64,000 nucleotides of DNA from assembly GCA_965221485.1 (NCBI GenBank), contig OZ244893.1:1860001-1924000 (forward strand), given 5' to 3'. Below are positions 35,109 through 44,013 of the stretch, one piece after another. The notes under the pieces are model-generated. The model was not told the DNA's origin. It searched no databases and worked only from the letters and a program-made list of their open reading frames with translations. Made by a program: the position numbers and the translations under genes. Numbering within the stretch: the stretch's first letter is position 1; every line of letters begins with the position of its first letter. The stretch is from JAJEBT01 sp965221485 (GTDB taxonomy: Bacteria > Pseudomonadota > Alphaproteobacteria > MPNO01 > UBA830).

Positions 35109-37030
35109 CCTGGATCGACAGCCATCATCCGTGCATCCAGCACCTCAACACCGTCTCCCCCGTGCCTGACCATAACAGGATGCAGTACAATCTCGTACAG
35201 CCCCGGTGTCGCCCGCAATAATGCGCACACCTGCGCTGCTGTCTCGGCGAACGCAGCAATACCATCCGGCAACAAGGACCGTTTGCCGGCCAGGAGACTG
35301 ACACATTCGAGAGATTGTACGGCCTCGGCAATCGTTTCAGGGGTCGCATCTGCCGGCAGGTAACAACTGCAGCCCGGTTGACCATCCATCGGTTCGCCAA
35401 AGCCCACCTTCAGCACCGGACCCCAGTCTGCATCTCGGTGAACCCGGATCGACATTGGTAGGGCACCGTCATGGGCCGCTGTCCCGCCGAGCCGAATTCC
35501 TGCTTCCGCCAGGACCATCGCCATCTCATTTCTGCTGATGCGGCCCGACTGTTTGATCCCGGCGGGCCGCGCCGGAACAGGGCTTCTCAACCGTTCCGCC
35601 TGCAGCAACATTTTGCCATGGGAGAGAACATGAGCCATCGCGCGCATGGCCCGTTCGGGCGAACCGAAAAAGGGAATGCCGGCGGCAGAAAGCATTGGTA
35701 CAAGGTCGGGATGGGTCGGCTGATCGCCTCCCAGAAATGCGCACAGGACGGGCTTGCCGAACCCGGATTTTCCGGCCGCCACGAACTTCGCCTTTCGCAG
35801 GCCGTAATCAGCATTGCCCCCCACGACGGTCACCAAAAGAGCTCCGACAGCCGGATCGTCGAACATGGCTTTCATGGTCCTGGCATACAGGGAACTGTCG
35901 AAGATCGCCTGCGCGGTGAGGTCGACAGGATTCGAGGCTTCGACGAAATCAGGGAGAGCATCAGACAACGCCGCCAGGGTCTCGGGGCTCAGTGATGCCA
36001 TCCGCATGCCCTGCGCTTCCCAGAAGTCGAGTGCAAATCCCTTGAAGGCACCGGACTCCGTAACAATTCCGAGATCTCCGCCCGGTGGCTGCGGATGGTG
36101 GGCAAGGATGATGGATACGTCGATGAGTTCATCAATAGTCTCTACGAGAACAACATTCTCGTCCTTGACAAGAGCTTCCATGATCGCGAATTCGCCGGGA
36201 CGGGCTCCGGTGTGGGTGACAGCGGCGCGGCGGGCAGCATCGCCCCGGCTGAGGTGCAGCAAAACCATTGGCTTGCCGACACGGCGGGCAGCAGCCGCGT
36301 GGCGGAGGAAATCAGCCGGCCGACGGATTTGCTCCACGAGCATGACAATCACGCCGGTCTGCGAATCCTCGATCAGAAACGGCAGATAGTCTTCCACCCC
36401 GACAACCGCCTCGTTTCCTGTGGTCACCGAATAGGTGAACCCGATCCCGGCCGAGACCGCAGCCCTGCGCAGAACCGACGCCATCCCGCCCGATTGGACA
36501 ACGATGCCGATCCCGAGACTCGCTGGCCCTGTCACCCGCTGCATCTGCGCAAACGTAATCGCCACTCCGTCAACCGCATTGGTGAACCCCAGGCAGTTCG
36601 GGCCGGCAAAGGCAATGTCGTGGTCCCGGCACAATGCCGCAATACGATCCTGGGTCTTCTGGCCCTCTCCGCCGATTTCAGCGAAACCCGAGGCAAAGCA
36701 CATGATTGACGCCACCTCGCGCCGGGCCAGGGCTGCGACCGTGTTTTCGATCGCCGGGCCGGGCAGCGTCAGGATCGCGCAATCGATTCCCGTCGGCAGG
36801 TCGTCAGCCGACGCGAGACAGCGACGGCCCTCGATTTCGCGGGCGTTGCGGCTGACGAGATAGATCTCTCCCGAATAGCCGCTCACCCCCAGATTGGTGA
36901 GGACCTGCCGCCCCGCCGTGTTCTCCCGCTCCGAGACCCCGACGATAGCAACCGAACGCGGATTGAGAAGACGCGCGACCCGTGATCGCGAGATCACACG
37001 GGCGAGGGCGTTCTCACGCTTCGCTGTCAC
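35105..37030 (-). CDS. acetate-CoA ligase family protein (NDP-forming acyl-CoA synthetase), short C-terminus
   Basis: This 641-residue protein has the CoA-binding domain (LNPRSVAIVGVSERENTAGRQV), succinyl-CoA-ligase-like domain (GIVVQSGGMASVLRRAA, SVTTGNEAVVGVEDYL) and the phosphohistidine motif VTHTGARPGEF. The usual ATP-grasp region after KISRAEAK (here GRISRNEMAMVLAEAGI) seems shortened: no HKSD-type stretch is seen, and the protein is about 60 residues shorter than typical 700-residue members. It interconverts an acyl-CoA plus NDP with the acid plus NTP. Start is GTG 37030, overlapping ech by 17 bases, so translation is coupled. It could recover energy from the acetyl-CoA released by the lyase. 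Confidence 0.88.
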   Translation of the reverse strand: MTAKRENALARVISRSRVARLLNPRSVAIVGVSERENTAGRQVLTNLGVSGYSGEIYLVSRNAREIEGRRCLASADDLPTGIDCAILTLPGPAIENTVAALARREVASIMCFASGFAEIGGEGQKTQDRIAALCRDHDIAFAGPNCLGFTNAVDGVAITFAQMQRVTGPASLGIGIVVQSGGMASVLRRAAVSAGIGFTYSVTTGNEAVVGVEDYLPFLIEDSQTGVIVMLVEQIRRPADFLRHAAAARRVGKPMVLLHLSRGDAARRAAVTHTGARPGEFAIMEALVKDENVVLVETIDELIDVSIILAHHPQPPGGDLGIVTESGAFKGFALDFWEAQGMRMASLSPETLAALSDALPDFVEASNPVDLTAQAIFDSSLYARTMKAMFDDPAVGALLVTVVGGNADYGLRKAKFVAAGKSGFGKPVLCAFLGGDQPTHPDLVPMLSAAGIPFFGSPERAMRAMAHVLSHGKMLLQAERLRSPVPARPAGIKQSGRISRNEMAMVLAEAGIRLGGTAAHDGALPMSIRVHRDADWGPVLKVGFGEPMDGQPGCSCYLPADATPETIAEAVQSLECVSLLAGKRSLLPDGIAAFAETAAQVCALLRATPGLYEIVLHPVMVRHGGDGVEVLDARMMAVDPG

Positions 37031-37874
37031 GGTTGAACGCGCTCAATCCTGGCCGAAACTCCTTCCGATCAAGAAAACTGTCCATCGCGCGCTCCCGAAT
37101 CCGCTCGCCATCCACCAGCCTGAGCTGGGCTCCCTTTGCGGCGATAAATTGTGCAGACGTATCCCAGTCCATCAGATGAGAGTACTTGAACGTGACCTTG
37201 GCCGCGTTGAGGACGGCCGGACCCTTCTCCATCAGTGTCCGGGCCAGAGCACGGGTCCGGTCGCGCAGCTGATCAGCGGGAAATGCCTTGTTCACCACAC
37301 CCATCTGCGCCGCCTCGATTCCATTGAAGGTTTCGCCGGTCATGATGTAGTAGAGGGCATCTCGCGAGCCCATAAGTTCCTCAAGCGCCTTGGTTACGAC
37401 CCCGCCCGGAATGATGCCCCAGTTCACCTCCGATACCCCGAACTGCGCCTCTTCCGCGGCCAGAGCGAGATCGCAGGAGCAGAGCGGCGTGAAGCCGCCG
37501 CCGAAACACCAGCCATTGACCATGGCGATGGTCGGCTTCGGATAGGTGCGCAGCTTGCGCCACTGCCAGATTTCGGCGGAGCGGCGCTGACGCACCTGTT
37601 CTTCGGGAGTCTCGGAATCTACAGCACGGAAAAACTCGCGCAAGTCCATGCCCGCGGTCCACGAATCCCCTGCACCGGTGAGCACAACGATCTTGCAACG
37701 GTCGTCATATTCCAGCGCATCCAGAATCTCGCACATATCGTCATTCAGTACCGGGTTCATCGCATTGCGTTTTTCCGGACGATTCATGGTGATCCATGAA
37801 ATGCCATCTTCAAAATCGACAAAAACGGTGTTTCCGCCCGCCACAAGCCTGTCGCCACTGTCTGTTGGAGCCAT
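37014..37874 (-). CDS. ech: p-hydroxycinnamoyl-CoA hydratase/lyase (feruloyl-CoA hydratase/lyase)
   Basis: This 286-residue crotonase matches HCHL closely: FVDFEDGISWITMNRPEKRNAMNP, LTGAGDSWTAGMDLREFFR, PTIAMVNGWCFGGGFTPL and QFGVSEVNWGIIPGG, with the conserved glutamate in SEVNWG, and YYIMTGETFNG. The enzyme hydrates feruloyl-, caffeoyl- or p-coumaroyl-CoA and cleaves it to the aromatic aldehyde (for example vanillin) plus acetyl-CoA. It is divergent from the marR-like and fcs genes. Downstream it overlaps the acyl-CoA synthetase gene. The homologous pair in Sphingobium is ferB/ferA with FerC repressor. Confidence 0.93.
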   Translation of the reverse strand: MAPTDSGDRLVAGGNTVFVDFEDGISWITMNRPEKRNAMNPVLNDDMCEILDALEYDDRCKIVVLTGAGDSWTAGMDLREFFRAVDSETPEEQVRQRRSAEIWQWRKLRTYPKPTIAMVNGWCFGGGFTPLCSCDLALAAEEAQFGVSEVNWGIIPGGVVTKALEELMGSRDALYYIMTGETFNGIEAAQMGVVNKAFPADQLRDRTRALARTLMEKGPAVLNAAKVTFKYSHLMDWDTSAQFIAAKGAQLRLVDGERIRERAMDSFLDRKEFRPGLSAFNRDSEA

Positions 37875-38246
37875 ACTTCATCCCTTCCTTTCCGGATTTT
37901 CACTATTGGATATCAGGCAAGGCTGCCGTTTCCGATCAAGGCGCGACCGCATATGGAAGCCCTGGAATTTTTCGAATGCAGGACGGGTCTCGGCGCAATT
38001 CCCCGCTTCCTCCCCGGCAATCGAGCCTCGAACGGATGCCTTCCCTCCGGCTCCGCGCGGTCCGAACCGGAAGGCAGTCGCATCCCAGGCATACCGTGGC
38101 ACCAGGGACCCGCTCTCAATGACCGAACGGCTGCATCGGCTCAACATCACTGCTGCGCCCGATTTGCAGACCCGGGGGACCCGGTCGCATGGACTTGATT
38201 CCTTATATGTTATAATTGTTTATGGATGTAACAGGTTTTCCAGCGA
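37875..38246. promoter_or_regulatory. divergent control region of the ferulate locus
   Basis: This 372-base gap separates ech (minus) from the MarR-type gene (plus). An AT-rich patch at 38201-38232 stands out in GC-rich sequence. It contains TATAAT at 38211-38216, 30 bases before the MarR ATG, and a perfect inverted repeat TTATA-TGT-TATAA at 38203-38215 that could be a MarR-type operator. No good -35 was found for TATAAT. On the minus strand TTACAT-17-ATATAA could drive ech. No gene lies in the rest. Confidence 0.5.
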
Positions 38247-38768
38247 ATGTCATGTAGACACAGTGTCATGGTACAGGGAACGAGGGAAGACGCGCCCCGG
38301 AACAGCGGAGACGCCAAAGTCGGCGAGGACGAAACTTCACAGTCTGTGCTTGAGAGCCTTGCGGGATACAATCTCAAGCGGGCCTACAGGGTTGTTCAGG
38401 ACAATTTTCGCGCGGCATGGGGCAAACATGAACTGACAACTCGCATGTTTCATACCCTGGCTCTGGTGGTGGAGAACCCGAACATCACGCAAAGCGAGAT
38501 TTCCCGTATCCTTCAGATCAAACGGTCTGGCCTCGTAGCCATCATTGATCATCTCGAAGAACGTCAGCTGCTGAGACGAAACGGTGTCGCCGGGGACCGT
38601 CGCGTTTACGCATTGACGCCGACACCGGCGGGTCTCAGACACTTCAGGGATGCCTTGCAGCTGGTCCGGCACCATGAAAAACACCTGTTGTCTTCGCTGT
38701 CCAGGGGCGAACAGGCACAACTTCTCGTTCTGCTGCAAAAGATTCGCCCACGCAAGACGGGCGGTTGA
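38247..38768 (+). CDS. MarR family transcriptional regulator (FerC-like)
   Basis: This 173-residue protein is a winged-helix MarR regulator. The dimer helix YNLKRAYRVVQDNFRAAWGKHEL is followed by TTRMFHTLALVVENPNITQSEISRILQIKRSGLVAIIDHLEERQLLRR and the wing GDRRVYALTPTPAG. In Sphingobium the MarR protein FerC represses ferulate genes and is released by CoA thioesters such as feruloyl-CoA. The position between ech and fcs makes the same role likely here. The start is uncertain between ATG 38247 and 38268. It ends eight bases before the fcs start codon. Confidence 0.9.
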   Translation: MSCRHSVMVQGTREDAPRNSGDAKVGEDETSQSVLESLAGYNLKRAYRVVQDNFRAAWGKHELTTRMFHTLALVVENPNITQSEISRILQIKRSGLVAIIDHLEERQLLRRNGVAGDRRVYALTPTPAGLRHFRDALQLVRHHEKHLLSSLSRGEQAQLLVLLQKIRPRKTGG

Positions 38769-38776
38769 GGGGTAAA

Positions 38777-40564
38777 GTGAACCAGACCGAAACAGCCGAA
38801 GCCGCCCGCTTCTGGTCGCCTGACTTCGTTTATGACCATCGCCCGGATGGTGCGGTCCTCATGCGCCAGGCCAGGGATCTGCCGCCCTATCCCCCTGTAC
38901 TTGCCGATTTCATCGACAGATGGGCGGAAGACGCTCCCGATCGGGCTTGGATCCGACGCCGGACGGAAGACGGCGAATGGCGAGGCTTCAGTTATGGTGA
39001 AGCAAGGGCCATGGCCCGGTCAATCGGAGCCGGGCTTCTCTCATTGGGCCTGGGCCCCGAGAGGCCGCTCCTGGTGCTGTCCGGAAACAGTCTGGAACAC
39101 GCGCTGTTGAGCATTGCCTGCGCCTATGTCGGTGTTCCTTATTCACCGGTCTCACCTGCCTATTCACTTCTTTCTAAAGACCATTCCAAACTCAGAAACA
39201 TCGTACAGACGCTCAATCCGGGTGCCGTCTTTGCCGAAGACGGGATGGCCTTTGGCCCAGCGCTCGCAACCATCTCGAAAACGGAACAAATGGTCATCGG
39301 CCTCCATGATGCGCCTCCCGATGCCGTTCCGTTCGAAACCCTGACCGGGTTCGACCCGACACCCGCCGACGAAGCCCGGGCAACCCTGACCCCGCACACC
39401 GTGGTCAAATATCTGTTCACCTCCGGCTCCACAGGATCGCCCAAGGCGGTGATCAATACCAATCGCATGATCTGTGCCATGCATGCCATGGTTCGCGACT
39501 GTTACCGTTTCCTGTATTGGCAACCCCCGATCGTTCTGGACTGGGCCCCGTGGAACCACACGGCCGGCGGCAACAAGGTTTTCTATATGGTCCTGACCAA
39601 TGGCGGCACCTTTTACATCGACGATGGCCGCCCCATACACGGCAAGTTTGACGAAACGTTGCGTAATCTGCGCGAGATCGCCTGTACCTGGTATTTCAAT
39701 GTCCCGATCGGATGGGACATGCTGGTTGAGGAACTCGAAAAGGACCCGGCTCTGACACAGACATTCTTCAGCAAACTGAACATGCTCTTCTACGCTGGCG
39801 CCGGGCTCTCGCAATTGACATGGGACCGGCTGTCAGCCATCGGAAAACAGGTCACCGGTCGCGATACCCTTATTGCTACGGGGCTCGGATCCACTGAAAC
39901 CGCGCCGTTTGCCCTTTGCTGCACGGAGCACCAGGACAAGGCTGGCAATGTCGGTGTGCCGGCGGCGGGGCTGACGATGAAGCTGGTCCCTTCCGGCGGA
40001 AAGCTTGAAGTCCGTCTGAAGGGACCAAGTATAACCCCGGGCTATCACGGTGACCCCGAGACCACGGCCCAGGCCTTCGACAGCGAGGGCTTCTACAGAA
40101 TGGGTGACGCCGTGCGGCCAGCGGACCCTGAAGATTTTTCAAAGGGATTCTTTTTCGACGGCCGCGTTGCCGAAAATTTCAAGCTCAGCACTGGCACCTG
40201 GGTGGCCGTCGGCGCCGTGCGGTCGTCACTGGTCGATTCCATGGGCGGACTCGTTCGGGATGCCGTCATCGTGGGTGAGAATGAACCGGAACTGGGAGCC
40301 CTGCTGCTTCTGTCGCCGGCCGCAGAAGCCATGGACCCCGTATCGTTACGCGCCGCCCTCGCAGACCATATTAAGTCCGCCGCCAGGGAGGCAACCGGGT
40401 CGGCGGCACGCGTTCGCCGGGCGGTCGTGCTTCCCCGCGCTCCCGACTTCGACCGCGGCGAGATTACCGAAAAGGGCAGCCTGAACCAACGGGCGTTGCG
40501 GGCGGGCTGCGCTGACCTGATCGCTGCGCTTTATGCAGGCGGTGAAGACATCATCGCTGTTTGA
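38777..40564 (+). CDS. fcs: feruloyl-CoA synthetase (acid-CoA ligase, AMP-forming)
   Basis: This 595-residue adenylate-forming enzyme has the P-loop YLFTSGSTGSPKAVINTNRM, substrate-region DWAPWNHTAGG, the A5-type motif ATGLGSTETAPF, GYHGDPETTAQAF and SEGFYRMGDAVRP with the catalytic tail ITEKGSLNQRA. It converts ferulate, CoA and ATP to feruloyl-CoA, AMP and PPi, giving the substrate of ech. The family match (FerA/Fcs) is through sequence order and genomic context. The start is GTG 38777, preceded by GAGGGG; a TTG at 38765 lies in frame but overlaps the marR stop. Confidence 0.9.
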   Translation: MNQTETAEAARFWSPDFVYDHRPDGAVLMRQARDLPPYPPVLADFIDRWAEDAPDRAWIRRRTEDGEWRGFSYGEARAMARSIGAGLLSLGLGPERPLLVLSGNSLEHALLSIACAYVGVPYSPVSPAYSLLSKDHSKLRNIVQTLNPGAVFAEDGMAFGPALATISKTEQMVIGLHDAPPDAVPFETLTGFDPTPADEARATLTPHTVVKYLFTSGSTGSPKAVINTNRMICAMHAMVRDCYRFLYWQPPIVLDWAPWNHTAGGNKVFYMVLTNGGTFYIDDGRPIHGKFDETLRNLREIACTWYFNVPIGWDMLVEELEKDPALTQTFFSKLNMLFYAGAGLSQLTWDRLSAIGKQVTGRDTLIATGLGSTETAPFALCCTEHQDKAGNVGVPAAGLTMKLVPSGGKLEVRLKGPSITPGYHGDPETTAQAFDSEGFYRMGDAVRPADPEDFSKGFFFDGRVAENFKLSTGTWVAVGAVRSSLVDSMGGLVRDAVIVGENEPELGALLLLSPAAEAMDPVSLRAALADHIKSAAREATGSAARVRRAVVLPRAPDFDRGEITEKGSLNQRALRAGCADLIAALYAGGEDIIAV

Positions 40565-40594
40565 CCTGCGGTAACCATCACAGCACGTCGGGTT

Positions 40595-41380
40595 CTACTT
40601 GCGGAAATCGGGAGCTCTTTTTTCCAGAAATGCTGTAAGGCCTTCCATAGCTGCTGCTGTGGTTTGCGACATCGCAGCAGACAGGCTTTCCGTAAACAAC
40701 CCGTCGGAGCGGGACATGTCGCCAATCCTGCCGATCGCCTGAAGCATCAGGTAGTTTGAGAACGGAGCATTGTCGGCAATCCTTTCCGCGAGCTTCATCG
40801 CGAGCGGAAGCGCCTCACCCTCCGGAACCGAGTAATGGGCCAGACCGAGTGCCAGACCCTCGTCGGCGCTGTAGTTTCGACCTGTCAGCATCATTTCGCG
40901 CATTCTGTCCGCGCCCAGTATGCGGCCGACGCGAACTGTCGCCCCACCGCCGACAAAGATGCCGCGGCGCCCTTCTGGCAGTTGAAACCGGACAGACGGT
41001 TCGGCAATGCGGACGTGAGTCGACGCGGCTATTTCGAGACCGCCGCCAATCACTGCGCCCGTCATCGCCGACAGCACCGGCAGACCACCATATTCGATCA
41101 GATCGGCGACCCTGTGCCAGTTTCGCGAATGGTAGACGGCCTCTTCCGGCAAGCGATGCACATGTTCTGAAAGATCCAGACCGGAACAGTAGTTCCCTCC
41201 TGCACCGGTCATGACAACCGCACGGACGTTTTCAGGGGGATCCGAAAAAAAATTGTCGAGATCCGCAATCAGGGCGTCGTTCATCGCATTTCGTTTTTCA
41301 GGACGATCGAAAACGATTACGGCAATGTGGCCGTGAATCTCTGTGCGTGTCGGCTTTCGCCCGGATTGTGCGTCGGTCAT
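40595..41380 (-). CDS. enoyl-CoA hydratase/isomerase family protein
   Basis: This 261-residue crotonase has HIAVIVFDRPEKRNAMNDAL, VMTGAGGNYCSGLDLSEHV with the oxyanion strand, and SAMTGAVIGGGLEIAAS followed by VRFQLPEGRRGIFVGGGATVRVGRI with an acidic residue at the catalytic region. The substrate is uncertain; the location beside fcs suggests CoA thioesters of aromatic or side-chain acids. ATG 41380 follows GGGAG. An earlier ATG at 41422 is possible but has no ribosome binding site. It is convergent with fcs, 30 bases apart. Confidence 0.9.
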   Translation of the reverse strand: MTDAQSGRKPTRTEIHGHIAVIVFDRPEKRNAMNDALIADLDNFFSDPPENVRAVVMTGAGGNYCSGLDLSEHVHRLPEEAVYHSRNWHRVADLIEYGGLPVLSAMTGAVIGGGLEIAASTHVRIAEPSVRFQLPEGRRGIFVGGGATVRVGRILGADRMREMMLTGRNYSADEGLALGLAHYSVPEGEALPLAMKLAERIADNAPFSNYLMLQAIGRIGDMSRSDGLFTESLSAAMSQTTAAAMEGLTAFLEKRAPDFRK

Positions 41381-42110
41381 GGCTTCTGGCTCCCTGGGAG
41401 CACCGTTATTGTCGATTTCCATTAGTTTCACAAGATTACTGTAAATGGTTGCAGCTATTGCAATTCCGGATACTTGAGGATTAGCGGAAGCAAGACGGCA
41501 GGAGCTGGTGTTGTAACGGGTCCGATTTGACAGCCCGTCCTCCATAAGCCCGCCTCCAGGCAGGCAGCTGGTATGTCATATGTCGCGAACATGGCGCATG
41601 AGCAAACGGCCGTGTTCGGTGGCCCCGTCCGATGCATTCAGAAGCCTGCTGTCAGGGACTATACAAAACAGGACCGAAAAGAGACTGCACGGGTATCGGC
41701 ATCTCTGACCGGATTGCAGGGTCGTCAGTCTCCGGACCCGGCCCCTGGCAGCAAACAGAACTTTGTTCACACATGGAGGTTTCGGAAGGCGGATCCGACT
41801 TCGCTGCTGGTCAAGAATGAGGAAACTCCGACCGGTGGCGGCTCTTCCTCGCATCTCATGTACGGCATGCACGGCTTCGGGTAGCGGTAAGATCATGCCT
41901 GCACCGCAGCGCTCAACAACGAGCATTACCTCCTCCGCCTCGCAACAGGAAACTTTGGGCAAACGCTGCTCGAGGGCGGCCTGAACCCGGTGCTGTCGGT
42001 CGTAGAGATGACACCGGAACATCAATATCGCTCACCGCAATGTGAGCGACAGTAACGATAACGCGTGACGGTGTTCGACCGAGAGCGGAGCTGTTGAGCC
42101 GTTTCCGGGC
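41381..42110. other. non-coding stretch between the second crotonase and TRAP system C
   Basis: About 730 bases with no recognised gene. The open frame 41576-42025 (minus) is rich in Arg/Cys/His and has no family motif or ribosome binding site. The crotonase promoter should lie near 41400-41500. Confidence 0.4.
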
Positions 42111-43433
42111 TCAGGGCATGCTGTCCGGAACAAGGAGTGCGATCTCCGGAAAGGCGACAAGAACGCCAATCAGGAAAATCTGGGCGATAACAAACGGAAA
42201 TACGCCCGCAAAGATCCGACCAATCGGGACATCGGCAGCAATTCCCTTGATTACGAATACGTTCATGCCGATAGGCGGCGTGATCAGACCAAGCTCCACA
42301 ATCATAACGACGATGATTCCGAACCACACCGGATCGAATCCAAGCGCATTGACGATAGGAAAGAAAATCGGAATGGTCAGAAGGACCATGGCGAGAGAGT
42401 CGAGGAAAGAACCGATCACGATATAGATCAACAGGATGAGAAGCAGCACCTGGAGCCGGCTGATCTGCAGCCCCTCGATCCAGTCGCTGATCTGATCGGG
42501 TACCGAAGCCAGGATCAGAAAGTTGTTGAACAGAATGGCGCCGATCAGGATCGTAAAGATCATCGCCGTGGTCTTGACGGTATCGATCAGGCTGTCCTTC
42601 AGGAGGCCTGCACTGAAAGTCCGGTTGAAGAGCGAAAGCACCAGGGCGCCGATCGCACCGATACTGGCAGCTTCCGTGGGCGAGAAGATCCCTGCATAAA
42701 TCCCGCCGATGACAAGAATGAACAGAAGCGAGACCCCCCAGACATCGCGCAACGCGCGAAGACGTGCCCGCAGCGACGCACGTTCCGCTCTGGGTCCGTA
42801 TTCCGGGCGGATATGCGTCACGATCGAAATAACGGCCATGAACACGATCACCGTGAGAATGCCGGGCAGAATCCCGGCCAGAAACAGCTTCGAAATGCTG
42901 GTTTCGGTGAGAAGGCCGTAGAGCACCATCAGCACACTTGGCGGAATCAGGATACCGATTGTTCCGCCAGCGGCAATCGCCCCCGTAGCCAGGCGATCAT
43001 CATAGTTGTAGCGTCGCATTTCGGGCAGCGCGACCTGGCTCATGGTCGCCGCGGTGGCCAGACTCGAACCACAAATGGCCGCAAAAGCACCGCAGCCGCC
43101 CACCGTCGCCAGGGCAAGACCTCCCCTGCGATGGCCGAGCCATGAATTGCACGCTCGATAAAGCGCCTCGCTCAAGCCCGCACGGCTGGCAATAAATCCC
43201 ATCAGCAGAAACATGGGCAACACGGACAGGTCGTAGGTTATCGCCGTTTCGTACGCCGTCTGGCCGATCAGATTCAGCGCCGCATTGAAGTCGATCAGCA
43301 CGCCAATGCCAAGAGACGCGGACAGGCCCATGGCAAGGCCGATGGGCATGCCGGCCGCAAGAAGGACAAACAGGAGGCCGAGAATCAGAAGGGACAGGAT
43401 CGACGGATCCAACGAACGTCTCGCTATCGACAA
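42111..43433 (-). CDS. TRAP transporter system C, large membrane subunit (DctM)
   Basis: This 440-residue permease has YDLSVLPMFLLMGFIASRAGL, HRRGGLALATVGGCGAFAAICGSSLATAATMSQVALPEM, GAIAAGGTIGILIPPSVLMV and MIVELGLITPPIGMNVFVIKG. The predicted start is TTG at 43433, because no ATG precedes the first helix. It lies 31 bases after dctQ. Confidence 0.94.
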   Translation of the reverse strand: MSIARRSLDPSILSLLILGLLFVLLAAGMPIGLAMGLSASLGIGVLIDFNAALNLIGQTAYETAITYDLSVLPMFLLMGFIASRAGLSEALYRACNSWLGHRRGGLALATVGGCGAFAAICGSSLATAATMSQVALPEMRRYNYDDRLATGAIAAGGTIGILIPPSVLMVLYGLLTETSISKLFLAGILPGILTVIVFMAVISIVTHIRPEYGPRAERASLRARLRALRDVWGVSLLFILVIGGIYAGIFSPTEAASIGAIGALVLSLFNRTFSAGLLKDSLIDTVKTTAMIFTILIGAILFNNFLILASVPDQISDWIEGLQISRLQVLLLILLIYIVIGSFLDSLAMVLLTIPIFFPIVNALGFDPVWFGIIVVMIVELGLITPPIGMNVFVIKGIAADVPIGRIFAGVFPFVIAQIFLIGVLVAFPEIALLVPDSMP

Positions 43434-43464
43434 CCAGAGGCGTGCATCTCGAGGAAGGCAGGTC

Positions 43465-44004
43465 CTAGTGACCGCCGGAGCGCGCGGTCAGGTCGGTGAG
43501 CGCGCTCCGGGCATGGATCAGAAATCCGGTGAGCAGAAAAACGCTTCCGGCCGTCATGACGAAGGCGACCGGCCAGATCGGCCAGAAAAGGATCTGTGTC
43601 TTCACATCGACAACAAACAGGCTGTATGCGTGCAGCGCAAGTCTCCAGACAATGACGCCAAAAAAGGCCAGCCCGAACAGATTGACGCACAGCGAAAGAA
43701 CGGCTCGGAGCCGTCCACGCAAGCGCCCGACGACCAGGTCGACCGACACATGAGCCCGTTCATGGGTTGTCAATCCAATAGCCAGATAGACGATCAGTCC
43801 CATCGCCTGTTCGGTCATTTCAACTGAAAACGTCAGGGGCAGGGCGAAGACATAGCGTAGCAGGACATCAACAAAAGTGATGACGGCAAGCATCGCGAGC
43901 ACGAACGCGGACGCACCGGCAAGCCATCGGGTCATGCACCGGTTCAGACCGACGACCAACCCGCTGTCGAGCGTGCGCTCCCCGTCCGTTACGTCTTCAC
44001 TCAT
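43465..44004 (-). CDS. TRAP transporter system C, small membrane subunit (DctQ)
   Basis: This 179-residue four-helix protein has the DctQ block VITFVDVLLRYVFALPLTFSVEMTEQAMG and HERAHVSVDLVVGRLRGRLRA. It follows the binding-protein gene by nine bases and precedes dctM. Confidence 0.9.
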   Translation of the reverse strand: MSEDVTDGERTLDSGLVVGLNRCMTRWLAGASAFVLAMLAVITFVDVLLRYVFALPLTFSVEMTEQAMGLIVYLAIGLTTHERAHVSVDLVVGRLRGRLRAVLSLCVNLFGLAFFGVIVWRLALHAYSLFVVDVKTQILFWPIWPVAFVMTAGSVFLLTGFLIHARSALTDLTARSGGH

Positions 44005-44013
44005 GAAGCGATC

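Noticed and set aside
41576..42025. possible minus-strand gene of 149 codons
   Set aside because: No recognised motif and no plausible start site; treated as non-coding.
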